Counted from the first letter of the stretch, positions 23,664-32,455 are shown. The stretch is 64,000 nt of DNA from Streptomyces sp. DT2A-34 (GCF_030499515.1 NZ_JASTWJ010000001.1:5994001-6058000); one strand, 5' to 3'. Numbers and translations: made by a program. Notes: a model not told the origin generated them from the letters alone.

Positions 23664-24727
23664 AAGCCTCCTCGCTGCCCCTCCTGCGCTGTCCCAAGGA
23701 CGCGTGCGAGCAGTCCTCCCTCACGGCCGACATCTGGGCCGAGACCGAACTCCCCGGCGGGGAGCGGGACTTCGTCGAAGGCGTCGTCTCCTGCACGGGC
23801 TGTCGCGGCGACTATCCGATCGTGGCGGGCGTGCTCCTGCTGATCGAGAACCTGACGGCGTATCTCAAGGATCACCTCGGCGTCATCCTGCACCTCACAC
23901 AGACACCGCCCTCGACCGGGATGGCGAGCTGGCTCACCTCGCGGGCACCGGACCACACCGACGCCCGATACGTCCGCCGCAGCATGAAACTCGAGGACCG
24001 GTACGTCAACGCCTTCCTGGGCGCGCACTACGACCGCACACCGCCCGCCGAGGACCACGACAACCCCCTCGCCGAGCTGCTGGCCGCCACCGCCTCGCGG
24101 GATCTGTGGGCCCACTGCGCGACCCTCGTCGACAAGGCGCAGCCCGCCAGCGCCCTCGACGCGGGGTGCAGCGTGGGCGGCCTCACCGCGCTGCTCTCCC
24201 AGCGGCGCAGCAGGACCCTCGGCTTCGACACCTCCTTCCTGTCCGTCCTGGCCGCACGCCGCGCGGTGCTGTCCGCCCCCGCCCCGCTCGACGCCTACCG
24301 CGCCTACGGGGAGGGCGACCGCTACCAGGAGCACGCCCTGTCCGTGGCGGCGAAGCCGGACCACGCCGACTTCGTCGTAGCCTCCGCGCTCGCACCCACC
24401 GTCGCCGAACCGGTGGAACTGACCTGCGCGGTCAACCTGATCGACCTGGTGCCCGACCCGGCCCGCCTCCTCGACACCCTGCTCTCCCAGACGAGCGAGA
24501 CCGGGCACGTGCTGATCACATCCCCCTACGGCTGGTCCGACGTGGCCCGTGACCGCCGGCTGGGCGGCTCGGCGGAGGAGAGTTCACCGGATGCCCTGCG
24601 CGCCGCCGCGGCGGCCCGTGGACTGCGCGTCGTCTGGGAGGACCGGCAGACCCCCTGGATGTGGCGCGACTACTCCCGGTTCTGGCGGCTGTACCTGGTC
24701 GACGCCGTGCTGTTCGCCCGGACCTGA
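23660..24727 (+). CDS. SAM-dependent methyltransferase with Trm112-like zinc ribbon
   Basis: 355 residues. The N-terminal 60 residues form a zinc-ribbon of the Trm112/UPF0434 type: C11-x4-C16 and C45-x2-C48, with GVVSCTGCRGDYPIVAGV. A class I methyltransferase fold follows, with the SAM-binding ALDAGCSVGG near residue 165. This architecture is seen in stand-alone natural-product methyltransferases. The target (N-terminus, side chain or carboxylate of the peptide) cannot be read from the sequence. ATGA overlap with the exporter gene; 13 bases separate it from tldD. Confidence 0.82.
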   Translation: MKASSLPLLRCPKDACEQSSLTADIWAETELPGGERDFVEGVVSCTGCRGDYPIVAGVLLLIENLTAYLKDHLGVILHLTQTPPSTGMASWLTSRAPDHTDARYVRRSMKLEDRYVNAFLGAHYDRTPPAEDHDNPLAELLAATASRDLWAHCATLVDKAQPASALDAGCSVGGLTALLSQRRSRTLGFDTSFLSVLAARRAVLSAPAPLDAYRAYGEGDRYQEHALSVAAKPDHADFVVASALAPTVAEPVELTCAVNLIDLVPDPARLLDTLLSQTSETGHVLITSPYGWSDVARDRRLGGSAEESSPDALRAAAAARGLRVVWEDRQTPWMWRDYSRFWRLYLVDAVLFART

Positions 24728-24740
24728 GGCGGGGAACGAC

Positions 24741-26162
24741 ATGTTGCTCGACCCGGATGTGCTCGCCTCCGTCGTCTCCGCGCACCGAACGCTGCCGCTG
24801 GACCTGCTGGAGGTGTACGCGGAGCGGACGGCCACCTCGGCCATGGTGCTCAAGGACGGCCGTATCGTCGACGTGACGTCGGGCCGCGAAAGCGGCGCCG
24901 GGATTCGCATGCGGCGCGGTCGTTCCCTCGTCTACAGCCACACCGGCGACATCGCCGCCTCCGCGGTGCTCGCCGCGGCCCGTGCCGCGGCCTGTCTCGC
25001 GGCCCAGCTGCCGCCCGACGACGCGCCGCCCCTGCGGGCGAACCTGGCGGCCGGCCCACCCGACGCCGAGCCGGGCGGTGGGGAGGACGCGCTGCCGGAG
25101 GCCGCGGTGGTCCCCACCGAACGTGAGCGCCAGGCCGACCTGATCAGCTCCGTGCCCGACCTGGTCGAGGACGGCCGGGACATCGTCTCGCTGTCGGCCG
25201 TGCTGCGCACCGACCACCGGGTGCGTGAGATCGCCAACTCCCGGGGTGAGCGCGCCGCGGGAGACGGTGCCAGGGAACGCCTGGCTGTCACGGTGGTCCT
25301 GGGCTCCCGTACCTCGCCGGCGGGCGGCCGGGCCTCGATCGGCGTGAACGCCCCCGACGCCCGTCTGACGGAGCACGACGTGCGGGAAGCGGTACGAGAA
25401 GCCGTACGGCGTGCCCGGGCGCGGACCGACGTGGTGCCCGCGCCGACGGGGGAGGTGCCGGTCGTCCTCGCCGCGGGGACCGGTGCCGTCCTCATCCACG
25501 AGGCGCTCGGGCACGGGCTCGAAGCCGATCACCTGCCTCGCCGCAGCTCGGTCTTCCACGACCTGCTGGGCCGGCGCATCGGCCCCCCTGACCTGCATAT
25601 CGTCGACGACGGCAGTGTGCCCGGGGCCTGGGGGAGCGCCCACTTCGACGACGAGGGCCACCGGGCCGGTCGCACGCCGCTGGTCGAGGCCGGAGTACTG
25701 GTCGGCTTCCTGTGGGACCTCGCCCACGCGCCGGCCGGCCGAGACGTCCGACCGGTCAACGGGCGGCGGCAGAACTACCAGTGCCCACCCCTGCCCAGAA
25801 TGACCAACACGCTCGTGCTGCCCGGCACGGTCGGGCCCGACGACATCGTCGCCGACACCCCGAAGGGCGTCTACGTGGCCCGGCTGGGCAGCGGACGGGT
25901 CAACACGGCCACGGGCGACTTCGTCTTCGCGGCCAAGGAGTCGTACGCCATCCGGGACGGCCGGCTCCGCGAGCCGCTCGCCGACTGCAGCCTCGTGGGC
26001 AACGGCCTCGAAGTGCTGCGCGAGATCGACGCGATCGGCACGGACTTCACCCTGGGCCCGCCCGGCAACTGCGGCAAGGACGGCCAGACGCTCCCCGTCG
26101 GATACGGCCAGCCCACCCTCAGAGTGCGGCGCGGCCTGACCCTCGGAGGCACGGCGGCATGA
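24741..26162 (+). CDS. TldD-like metalloprotease subunit
   Basis: 473 residues. TldD forms a heterodimer with TldE (PmbA) that threads and degrades unfolded peptides. In microcin B17 maturation TldD/E removes the leader. The zinc site is intact: H253-E254-A-L-G-H258 in IHEALGHGLEADH, and the third ligand cysteine is probably in GNCGKDGQ near residue 443. Its place at the end of the RiPP operon, with its own TldE, points to leader removal from the modified precursor. ATG start 13 bases after the methyltransferase gene; stop overlaps tldE. Confidence 0.88.
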   Translation: MLLDPDVLASVVSAHRTLPLDLLEVYAERTATSAMVLKDGRIVDVTSGRESGAGIRMRRGRSLVYSHTGDIAASAVLAAARAAACLAAQLPPDDAPPLRANLAAGPPDAEPGGGEDALPEAAVVPTERERQADLISSVPDLVEDGRDIVSLSAVLRTDHRVREIANSRGERAAGDGARERLAVTVVLGSRTSPAGGRASIGVNAPDARLTEHDVREAVREAVRRARARTDVVPAPTGEVPVVLAAGTGAVLIHEALGHGLEADHLPRRSSVFHDLLGRRIGPPDLHIVDDGSVPGAWGSAHFDDEGHRAGRTPLVEAGVLVGFLWDLAHAPAGRDVRPVNGRRQNYQCPPLPRMTNTLVLPGTVGPDDIVADTPKGVYVARLGSGRVNTATGDFVFAAKESYAIRDGRLREPLADCSLVGNGLEVLREIDAIGTDFTLGPPGNCGKDGQTLPVGYGQPTLRVRRGLTLGGTAA

Positions 26163-27514
26163 CCTGGCAGGCGGACGGCACCGCACTGAGGATCGCGCGC
26201 GCGATCGCCTCGCGGGCCCGCACCGGCGAGGAGATCGAGGCCTTCGTGGCCCGGGGCGCGGACACCCAGATCCTGGTGCGGGACCGGTGCGTCGAATCGG
26301 TGACCGGTGCGGACAGCGGCGGCGCCGGGGTGCGGGTGCGCCACGGCGGCCGCGTCGGATTCGCCCACACCAACCGGCTGACCGGCACCGCCCTGGACCA
26401 GGTCGTGGCCGACGCCCGCGAGAACGCGCGCCACACCCGGCCCTCGGACGACGCCGTGCTGCCGGACCCGGACGGGGTGCCCGCCGCCCCCCTGGACCTG
26501 TGGCGCGAGGAGTGCACCGTCCTCACTCTGGGGGACAAGGTGGCCCACGCCATCGACCTGGAACGCCTGATCACCGCGTCGCCACGGGTCAGCGGGGTGA
26601 AGTCCGTCTCCTGGGGCGACGCCGCCGCCGAGTCGGCGGTGGTGTCCAGCCTCGGCATCGAGAGCTACTCGCGCCGTACGTCCTGCTTCCTCTCGGGCTA
26701 CGTCCTCGGCGCCTCGCACTCCGGCAGGCGGGCCACCTCCACCGCCTACACGACGGGCCGTTGCCCGGCGGACCTCGACCTGCCCGGTGCCGCGCGGGAG
26801 GCAGTCGACGCGCTCCCCGACGCGGACCGGGCGCCGGTCGCGCCGGGGCGGCTGCCTGTGCTGCTCGCCCCGTCGGCTACGGCCGCGTTCCTCGCCGTAG
26901 TCAGCGGCATGCTCAGCAGACCGGCCGCCCACCCGGACCAGGCACTGGCATCCGCGCCCCGCGGCAGCCGTGTCGCCGCGCCGTGCGTGACGCTGATGGA
27001 CGATCCCACCGATCCGACGAGCTTCGGCGCCGCGCGCTTCGATGCGGAGGGCTTGGCGACGCGCCGCAATCTGCTCATCGACCGTGGTTGTGCCGCCGAC
27101 CGCCTCCACGACGCCGCCGGGGGCCGGCGCGCCGGTGTGGCGTCGAACGGGGCGGCGCTGCGGGCCGGATACAAGAGCCTGCCCGGGCCGGGTGCCCGTG
27201 CCCTGGCCCTCGCGCCCGGCGACCTCGATCCCGAGGCGGCCGTCGCCCGTCTGGGCCACGGCTTCCTCGTGCACAGCGTCACCGGCCTGCCCGCCGGGGC
27301 GGACCCCCTGACCGGACGGTTCTCGGTCGCGGTGAGCGGACGCGTGGTCCGGGGCGGGGAACTCGCCGAGCACGTCCCGCACACCACCCTCGCGTCCACC
27401 GTCCCGTCGCTCCTTCAGGGCGTTCGGGGAGTGGGCAGCGACAGCGTCCCGTTGCCCGGGACGGCCCGAGGAACCACTCTGCTGGTGTCCGAGCTCTCCG
27501 TCGGCGGCCGCTAG
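26159..27514 (+). CDS. TldE/PmbA-like protease subunit
   Basis: 451 residues, homologous in layout to TldD but lacking any HExxxH motif, as expected of the non-catalytic TldE partner. Recognisable features are the N-terminal VRDRCVESVTGADSGGAGVRV strand region and the central RLPVLLAPSATAAFL, matching the TldE region before the cleft. ATGA overlap with tldD. Its stop codon lies in CTAG shared with the stop of the convergent DUF402 gene, leaving no terminator between them. Confidence 0.86.
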   Translation: MTWQADGTALRIARAIASRARTGEEIEAFVARGADTQILVRDRCVESVTGADSGGAGVRVRHGGRVGFAHTNRLTGTALDQVVADARENARHTRPSDDAVLPDPDGVPAAPLDLWREECTVLTLGDKVAHAIDLERLITASPRVSGVKSVSWGDAAAESAVVSSLGIESYSRRTSCFLSGYVLGASHSGRRATSTAYTTGRCPADLDLPGAAREAVDALPDADRAPVAPGRLPVLLAPSATAAFLAVVSGMLSRPAAHPDQALASAPRGSRVAAPCVTLMDDPTDPTSFGAARFDAEGLATRRNLLIDRGCAADRLHDAAGGRRAGVASNGAALRAGYKSLPGPGARALALAPGDLDPEAAVARLGHGFLVHSVTGLPAGADPLTGRFSVAVSGRVVRGGELAEHVPHTTLASTVPSLLQGVRGVGSDSVPLPGTARGTTLLVSELSVGGR

Positions 27515-28113
27515 CGGCGCGAGGCGTCGTCATAGAGGGCCACGGGGGCGGGAACGGCCCAGTCGGCCGGCGCCCGCCAGTCACGCCACTGTTCCCACCA
27601 GCACGCGCCACGCTCGACGAGATCCACGACGGAGGCGGCCGCCGCACGCACGGCGTCCGCCTCCCCGGCGTCGAAGCCGCCCGTGCGCACCCGCTCCTCG
27701 AAGTGCTCGACGTCCTTCCACCGGTACGGGGAGCCGTCGCCGGGGATGATCAGGTCCAGCTCGTGGTCGAGCGTGTCGAACCCGCGCTCCGTACGGACGA
27801 GGGGCGCCTGGAAGTTGACGTACCACTCCGACAGGACGCCGTCCTCCCATCGGCCCCACACGGCATAGCCGTCCCCCGGGCGCTGTAGTTGCAGGACGCC
27901 GCTGGACTGCCACACGTGCTCGAACTCGGTCCAGGGGTGCGGGCCCCAGCGGAAGTCGCCGCGCCCGAAGGTGAGCGGCGTGCCCTGGGCCAGGTACACG
28001 GCGAGCGCACGCTCGTCGTCACTCGCGACCCGCACCGGGTACACCAGCCATTCGCGTCCGGCCAGAATCTCCCGCCGGACGATGACCTCACCACTGCGGA
28101 ACCGTGACCTCAT
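27511..28113 (-). CDS. DUF402 domain protein
   Basis: 200-residue protein of the DUF402 (FomD/YgaC-like) superfamily, with strands ending YVNFQAPLVRTERG and the acidic DHELDLIIPGDG. Members include nucleoside-phosphate hydrolases, some of them in antibiotic pathways (FomD hydrolyses a cytidylyl-phosphonate). A role in the neighbouring cluster is possible but unsupported, because the gene is convergent with it. The ATG at 28113 is chosen because upstream codons belong to mobile-element debris. Confidence 0.78.
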   Translation of the reverse strand: MRSRFRSGEVIVRREILAGREWLVYPVRVASDDERALAVYLAQGTPLTFGRGDFRWGPHPWTEFEHVWQSSGVLQLQRPGDGYAVWGRWEDGVLSEWYVNFQAPLVRTERGFDTLDHELDLIIPGDGSPYRWKDVEHFEERVRTGGFDAGEADAVRAAAASVVDLVERGACWWEQWRDWRAPADWAVPAPVALYDDASRR

Positions 28114-28118
28114 GACGC

Positions 28119-28147
28119 CCGACCCTAGGGGATCGTGAGATGCCCTT
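28119..28147 (+). repeat. 29-bp direct repeat, left copy (transposon-end-like)
   Basis: CCGACCCTAGGGGATCGTGA then GATGCCCTT, matching 30871-30899 with a single mismatch. It contains CTAG followed by GGGGATC, a pattern like insertion-sequence ends with a CTAG target. It overlies the upstream edge of the DUF402 gene and lies beside a transposase remnant. Confidence 0.65.
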
Positions 28148-28366
28148 TGAGAGCCGCCGCTGACGCAACGTGTCCAGCCCGTCCACGTCGCTCGCGGATG
28201 GTCCTGCTGTAGCGGCCCTTGGCACCGCACTTCCCAGTCTCCGTCGAGGCTCTTGCCGAGAAACCCGCCGCCCGCCGACACCCACACCGAGTACGACGCG
28301 CACCTGCCCGCGAACCGATTCTCCACGCCATTTCTTTCCGGCTACGTTTCCGCACCGGCTCCATTC

Positions 28367-28531
28367 CAGGCCGGTCTTGCGGACTGTCTCGACCAGCAGC
28401 ACACCCCCGGCCTGTGAGACCACCGCCCGGCCGCCGCCCTCGATACGGACACGCGGGTAGGACCCGATGCGCTTCCTCACCTGGAAAGTGCCTCCGACGG
28501 TGGCGGGAACAAGGACTTCGGTAATCCTCAT
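28367..28531 (-). pseudogene. IS1380-family transposase remnant (N-terminal fragment)
   Basis: About 55 residues resembling the start of actinobacterial IS1380 transposases (YPRVRIEGGGRAVVSQAG, then LLVETVRKTGL). After this the similarity ends and the frame continues as unrelated sequence, so the gene is truncated and non-functional. It marks past transposition at the right edge of the biosynthetic island. Confidence 0.6.
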
Positions 28532-28851
28532 TCTCGCTGGGCAGAGGCACTTTCCGCTTTCGTGATCACCAGTCGGACAGCTCACCTCGGGAAAGCGCGA
28601 GGTCAAGGAACCGGTGTCGGCACCCTGGAGTGGGCGGCCGGTGGCGGGACGGTGCGCGCGGAGATCCCGCTCGGTGACCTCCTCGACCAACTCGTGGTTG
28701 AGCGGCCCAGAGACCGGGCGGCTGATGCGCCCGGCGGGGCCGGTGCGCAGGAAGCCCTGCTCGTCCCTCTCGCAGCAAAGCCCTTCCAGGACACCACCGT
28801 TCGGGTTCCTCCTCGGGAGGAGGAACACCCCTGCTGCCTGAAGTCTCCGTT
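28532..28851. other. gene-free debris with a hairpin
   Basis: About 320 bases with no supported gene. A perfect 10-bp stem, GTTCCTCCTC / GAGGAGGAAC, at 28805-28826 lies about 26 bases beyond the stop of the leftward MFS gene and probably terminates it. Confidence 0.5.
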
Positions 28852-30123
28852 TCAGGACGCCTTTTGGCCGGCGGGCTTCTCGATCTCGGTGGTCACCCGT
28901 GCCCCTCGGAAGAGCACCGGGAGCCACAGGAGACATGCCAGCAGGGGGGCCGCGGCGTAGGCGGCCATGCCCACACTGGAGCCCAACCCGTCCATGAGCG
29001 CGCCGAGGACGAGATAGCCGATGCCGATGAGCGCCGACTCCACGAATGCGATCATCGACAGCAGGCTCGCCCGGTGGCGCGACGGCACTGCCTCGTTGAA
29101 CACGTTGTCCACGATCACGGCGGTGATCTCGGGAATTCCGACCAGGACCAGGAACGCGGCGATGGTGACCCAGACAAGGCCGAGGCCGCTCAGGCCGAGC
29201 GCCACGGCGAGCGTCAGGAGAGACACCGGGACGATGACCCGATACCCGATGCGCCGGTCCGCGCGGTCCGACAGCAAGGGAGTGAGTCCGCCGACGAAGA
29301 ATCCCGCCGATATGACCACGCTGACCAATGCGGTGCCCGCTCCCTGATCGGAGAGGGTCTTCTGCGTAAAAATGATGTACGGCGTCAAAGTCGCATGCAT
29401 CAATCCGGACACCACGACAAGCGTCACGAGCGCCGGCGTGGCGACCCGAAGCATCGCCCGCCATGCTGTGGCGTCGCCGTGCTCGTTCCCGGCTCCGTCC
29501 TGTTCGTCCACCGCGTCCGCGCCGCGGATCTCGGGCACTCGTGAGATCAGCACCACCACGGCCAGGACGAGGCACGCCGCCGAACCGACGTAGACGACTC
29601 CCCAGGAAATCCGCTGCAGTTGGCCGCCGAGGACGATGGCGGCTCCCGAGGTGACCGTCCCGAGCATGGTGAACCGGGACTTGATCTTGACGTAGCCGGC
29701 CGTTGCGCCACGACGCACGAGCAGGTCGTACAGCAGGGCGGTGTCCGAACCGGACACACATGCCATGCCCACGCCCTGCCCGATGAACAGCGCCAGGAAA
29801 ACCCAGTAGTTGGAGGACGCCACCTGACCGAGCAGACATCCAGCTATCAGCACCTGGCCGATTACGATGCCGGCACGCCTGCCGATTCGGTCGGCGATGA
29901 CTCCCGTCGGCACCTCCGCAAGTCCGCTGACCAGGTAGAGCAGCGTCTGCAGCAGGGCCACTTGCCCGGCGGAGAAGCCTCGCTGATAAAGGAAGATGAC
30001 GAATACGCCGCGTTGGAACAGCGAGTTGGTGAGCACGGCGTATACGTAGAACGGGCGCGTGACGCTTCGTGCTGCATCGTCGACTGCAGCCGACCCGCCA
30101 AGGGCCTCCGTGGTGCCGGTCAT
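28852..30123 (-). CDS. MFS transporter, drug-efflux type
   Basis: 423 residues with about 12 hydrophobic segments and a charged central loop (about residues 205-225, rich in Asp, Glu and Gln). Motif A appears as GVIADRIGRRAG after the second helix. An efflux role is inferred from family resemblance; the substrate is unknown. It lies between the 29-bp repeats, among transposon remnants, so it may have been carried in as a cassette. Tandem 21-bp repeats lie about 160 bases upstream of its start. It is not translationally coupled to anything. Confidence 0.82.
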   Translation of the reverse strand: MTGTTEALGGSAAVDDAARSVTRPFYVYAVLTNSLFQRGVFVIFLYQRGFSAGQVALLQTLLYLVSGLAEVPTGVIADRIGRRAGIVIGQVLIAGCLLGQVASSNYWVFLALFIGQGVGMACVSGSDTALLYDLLVRRGATAGYVKIKSRFTMLGTVTSGAAIVLGGQLQRISWGVVYVGSAACLVLAVVVLISRVPEIRGADAVDEQDGAGNEHGDATAWRAMLRVATPALVTLVVVSGLMHATLTPYIIFTQKTLSDQGAGTALVSVVISAGFFVGGLTPLLSDRADRRIGYRVIVPVSLLTLAVALGLSGLGLVWVTIAAFLVLVGIPEITAVIVDNVFNEAVPSRHRASLLSMIAFVESALIGIGYLVLGALMDGLGSSVGMAAYAAAPLLACLLWLPVLFRGARVTTEIEKPAGQKAS

Positions 30124-30282
30124 GCTGCGGGCTCCCCCTGGTGACTCCGGTGATCATTGGTGTTGGGCCTCCGCCGTCGACCGGAACCTCCAGTCCGTAC
30201 TTCGCGCAGGACATTGGGCCGACCCTCCGGGAACCGTTGCCGGCGCCGCGGCCATCCTCGGTGGAGGTGCCAAGTGCTGGAA

Positions 30283-30350
30283 CCGGTGGCGTGCATCTCC
30301 TGGAAACGGTTGCGCACATCTTGGAGCCGGTTGCGCACATCTTGGAGCCG
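30283..30350. repeat. tandem 21-bp iterons upstream of the MFS gene
   Basis: CGGTTGCGCACATCTTGGAGC is repeated exactly at 30307-30327 and 30328-30348, preceded by a degenerate copy (30284-30306, CGGTGGCGTGCATCTCCTGG). The unit length of two helical turns suggests a binding array for a regulator of the leftward MFS gene. Confidence 0.55.
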
Positions 30351-30870
30351 GCGTGGGCGTGAGGTCAGGGAAATCCCGGATCTCGTCACTTGGTTCCCGG
30401 GAGGACGGCCGTGGGCGGCGACTGCGTCCTGTGACGGTACCGGAGCCTGGTCGGCTCGCACGCGAGTTCTGTGACCGCCTGGAATCAGGATTTCCCCTGG
30501 AGAGGTCGCTTCGGTACGTGTTCTGCGAGCCGCCTTCGCGGCCGCCGGCCTCGGCTCGTCGGGCCGCGCGTTCTCCGGATCCCCGCTGCGACAGCGATGG
30601 AGTCCATGACCTCGCGTGTGATGGCCTCGGTGCCCTGCTGGACGGCGCGTACGGCGCTGCGGCGGATCGGGATGGCGGGGCCGCCCTCGCTGAGCAGCGG
30701 GCTGTTCTGGAGGCGGGCCCTCCTCCCGCCACCGGCGCAGCCCGCCAGATCTGGCCACCCAGACGGCGGCCGGAACATCCTCCAGTCGCTGCATACGGCG
30801 CTGGAGGATCGCCCGGTACCGGCACGAGGAGGAGAGCCTGACCCGTCTCATTCCGAGCTTCGGCTCTCCC
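30351..30870. other. gene-free region
   Basis: About 520 bases. Long open frames exist on both strands, but none has a ribosome-binding site, a recognisable domain or normal codon bias. Probably decayed mobile-element DNA up to the right 29-bp repeat. Confidence 0.45.
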
Positions 30871-30899
30871 CCGACCCTAGGGGATCATGAGATGCCCTT
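30871..30899 (+). repeat. 29-bp direct repeat, right copy (transposon-end-like)
   Basis: Same sequence as at 28119-28147, with one A for G. The two copies bracket about 2.7 kb holding the IS1380 remnant and the MFS gene. Conserved core genes resume about 80 bases further on. Confidence 0.65.
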
Positions 30900-30916
30900 G
30901 CCCGGCTGTATAGCGT

Positions 30917-30960
30917 CATGCAGAGTTCTTGTTGTCTGAATAGGTCGACGATGCTGCATG
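30917..30960 (+). promoter_or_regulatory. candidate operator region of the ammonia-lyase-like gene
   Basis: Inverted 7-mers CATGCAG and CTGCATG flank GTCTGAATAG at 30934-30943. The reverse complement of that decamer, CTATTCAGAC, occurs at 37831-37840 in front of urocanate hydratase, suggesting a shared regulator, perhaps the RpiR-type protein encoded at 32452. Confidence 0.4.
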
Positions 30961-30982
30961 GATTGCGGGGTGTCTGGGCTTT

Positions 30983-32455
30983 ATGTCGTCTCTGGTCGTC
31001 CTCGACGGGATCGGGCTCGGCGTCGACGACGTCGTACGCCTCGCCGAAGGGGCCGCGCGCCCGGTTCCCGCGGCCGACGCGATGAAGCGTGCCGAGGAGT
31101 CCTGGGACGCCGCCCGCCTCATCGCCGCGACCGGACGCGTCTACGGCCGCTCCACCGGCGTGGGCGCCAACCGGAACGAGGACGTGCCCACCGACGCCGC
31201 CGCCGAGCACGGCCTGCGCCTGCTGCGCAGCCACGCCGGCGCCATCGGTGAGGAACTGCCCGCCCGGCAGGTGCGGGCCATGCTCGCCGTCCGCGCCAAC
31301 CAGCTGCTCGCGGGGGGTGCCGGCCTGCGGCCCACCGTCGCCACGGCGCTCTGCGAGGCGCTGGAGAGCGGGGCCCACCCGGTCGTGAACGAGTTCGGCT
31401 CGGTCGGCACCGGAGACCTCGCGGCGCTGGCGCAGGCCGGCCTCGCGCTCGCCGGTGAGCATCCCTGGCGGGGCTCCGGCGCCCCCGAGCCGCAGCAGCT
31501 CGACAACAACGACGCCCTCGCCTTCATCAGCAGCAACGCCCTCACCCTCGGCCAGGCGGCGCTCGCCCTGCACGAACTGCGCGGGCTCGTCGCCGCCACC
31601 CAGGTCGTCGCCGCCCTGTCGCTGCTCGCCGTCGACGGCTCCCACGAGGCGTACGCCGCCCCCGTGCACGCCGCCCGCCCGCACCGGGGCAGCACCGAAG
31701 TCGCCCGCCGGATGCGGGAGTTGATCGGCGCCGAGGACCGGCCCACCCCTCCGCTGGGGCGTATCCAGGACCCGTACGGCTTCCGCTGCCTGCCCCAGAT
31801 CCACGGCCCCGCGCACGACGCGGCCGACGCCCTGGAGGAGGTGCTCGCGGTGGAGATCAACGCGGCCGCCGAGAACCCCTTCATCTCCCCCGAGGACATG
31901 GCCGCCTACCACCACGGCGGGTTCTACCAGGCCCAACTCGCCCTCGCCCTCGACCACTTCAGGCTGGCGCTGACCCAGGTGGCCCGGCTGTCCACGTCCC
32001 GCCTGTCGACCCTGAACGAGCCCGCCTACACCCGCCTCAAGCCCTTCCTCGCCGACCACGAGCCCGCCTCGTCCGGCGTGATGATCCTGGAGTACGCCGC
32101 CGCGGCCGCCCTCGGCGACCTGCGCGCCTTCTCCGCCCCCGCCTCGCTCGGCCACGCTGTACTCTCCCGGGGCGTGGAGGAGCAGGCCAGCTTCGCCTCG
32201 CTCGCCGCCCGGCAGACACTGCGCGCGTGCGGCGCGTACCGTCTGGTCGTCGGCTGCGAACTCGTCGCCGCCGTACGGGCGTTGCGGCTGCGCGACCTCA
32301 GGCCCGACCCGGAGCTCGGCGTGGGCCGGGCGCTGGAGCTGGCCGAGTCGGTGCTCGACGACGACCTGGCCGACCGGCCGCTCACCGACGACGTGACGGC
32401 GGCGGCCGCACTGCTGGACCGGTTCACGGACATCTGGAGGGGGAGCGCGGCATGA
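30983..32455 (+). CDS. aromatic amino acid ammonia-lyase homologue lacking the Ala-Ser-Gly triad
   Basis: 490-residue protein of the histidine/phenylalanine ammonia-lyase fold. The active-site tyrosine loop is present (Y54 in VYGRSTGVG), as are the C-terminal helices (ENPFISPED ... LSTLNEPAYTRLKPFL). At the cofactor position, where lyases have SVGASGDLAPL, this protein has SVGTGDLAAL (residues 140-149): one residue is missing and the serine is threonine, so the MIO electrophile should not form. It may catalyse something else or be regulatory. ATGA overlap with an RpiR regulator. I do not call it hutH for these reasons. Confidence 0.8.
   Translation: MSSLVVLDGIGLGVDDVVRLAEGAARPVPAADAMKRAEESWDAARLIAATGRVYGRSTGVGANRNEDVPTDAAAEHGLRLLRSHAGAIGEELPARQVRAMLAVRANQLLAGGAGLRPTVATALCEALESGAHPVVNEFGSVGTGDLAALAQAGLALAGEHPWRGSGAPEPQQLDNNDALAFISSNALTLGQAALALHELRGLVAATQVVAALSLLAVDGSHEAYAAPVHAARPHRGSTEVARRMRELIGAEDRPTPPLGRIQDPYGFRCLPQIHGPAHDAADALEEVLAVEINAAAENPFISPEDMAAYHHGGFYQAQLALALDHFRLALTQVARLSTSRLSTLNEPAYTRLKPFLADHEPASSGVMILEYAAAAALGDLRAFSAPASLGHAVLSRGVEEQASFASLAARQTLRACGAYRLVVGCELVAAVRALRLRDLRPDPELGVGRALELAESVLDDDLADRPLTDDVTAAAALLDRFTDIWRGSAA

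Noticed and set aside
22244..24727. 827-residue rightward frame
   Set aside because: Its first 472 codons are a shadow of the MFS gene. Only the methyltransferase part from 23660 is real.
28088..30340. 750-residue leftward frame over the MFS region
   Set aside because: Out of frame with the clear MFS protein. Only a short stretch (28367-28531) is transposase-like and is reported as a remnant.
30283..30350. Possible CRISPR-like array
   Set aside because: Units are directly adjacent with no spacers and no cas genes nearby. Treated as tandem iterons.
30983..32455. Naming the ammonia-lyase-like gene hutH
   Set aside because: The Ala-Ser-Gly cofactor triad is absent (GTGDL), so histidine ammonia-lyase activity is not supported.
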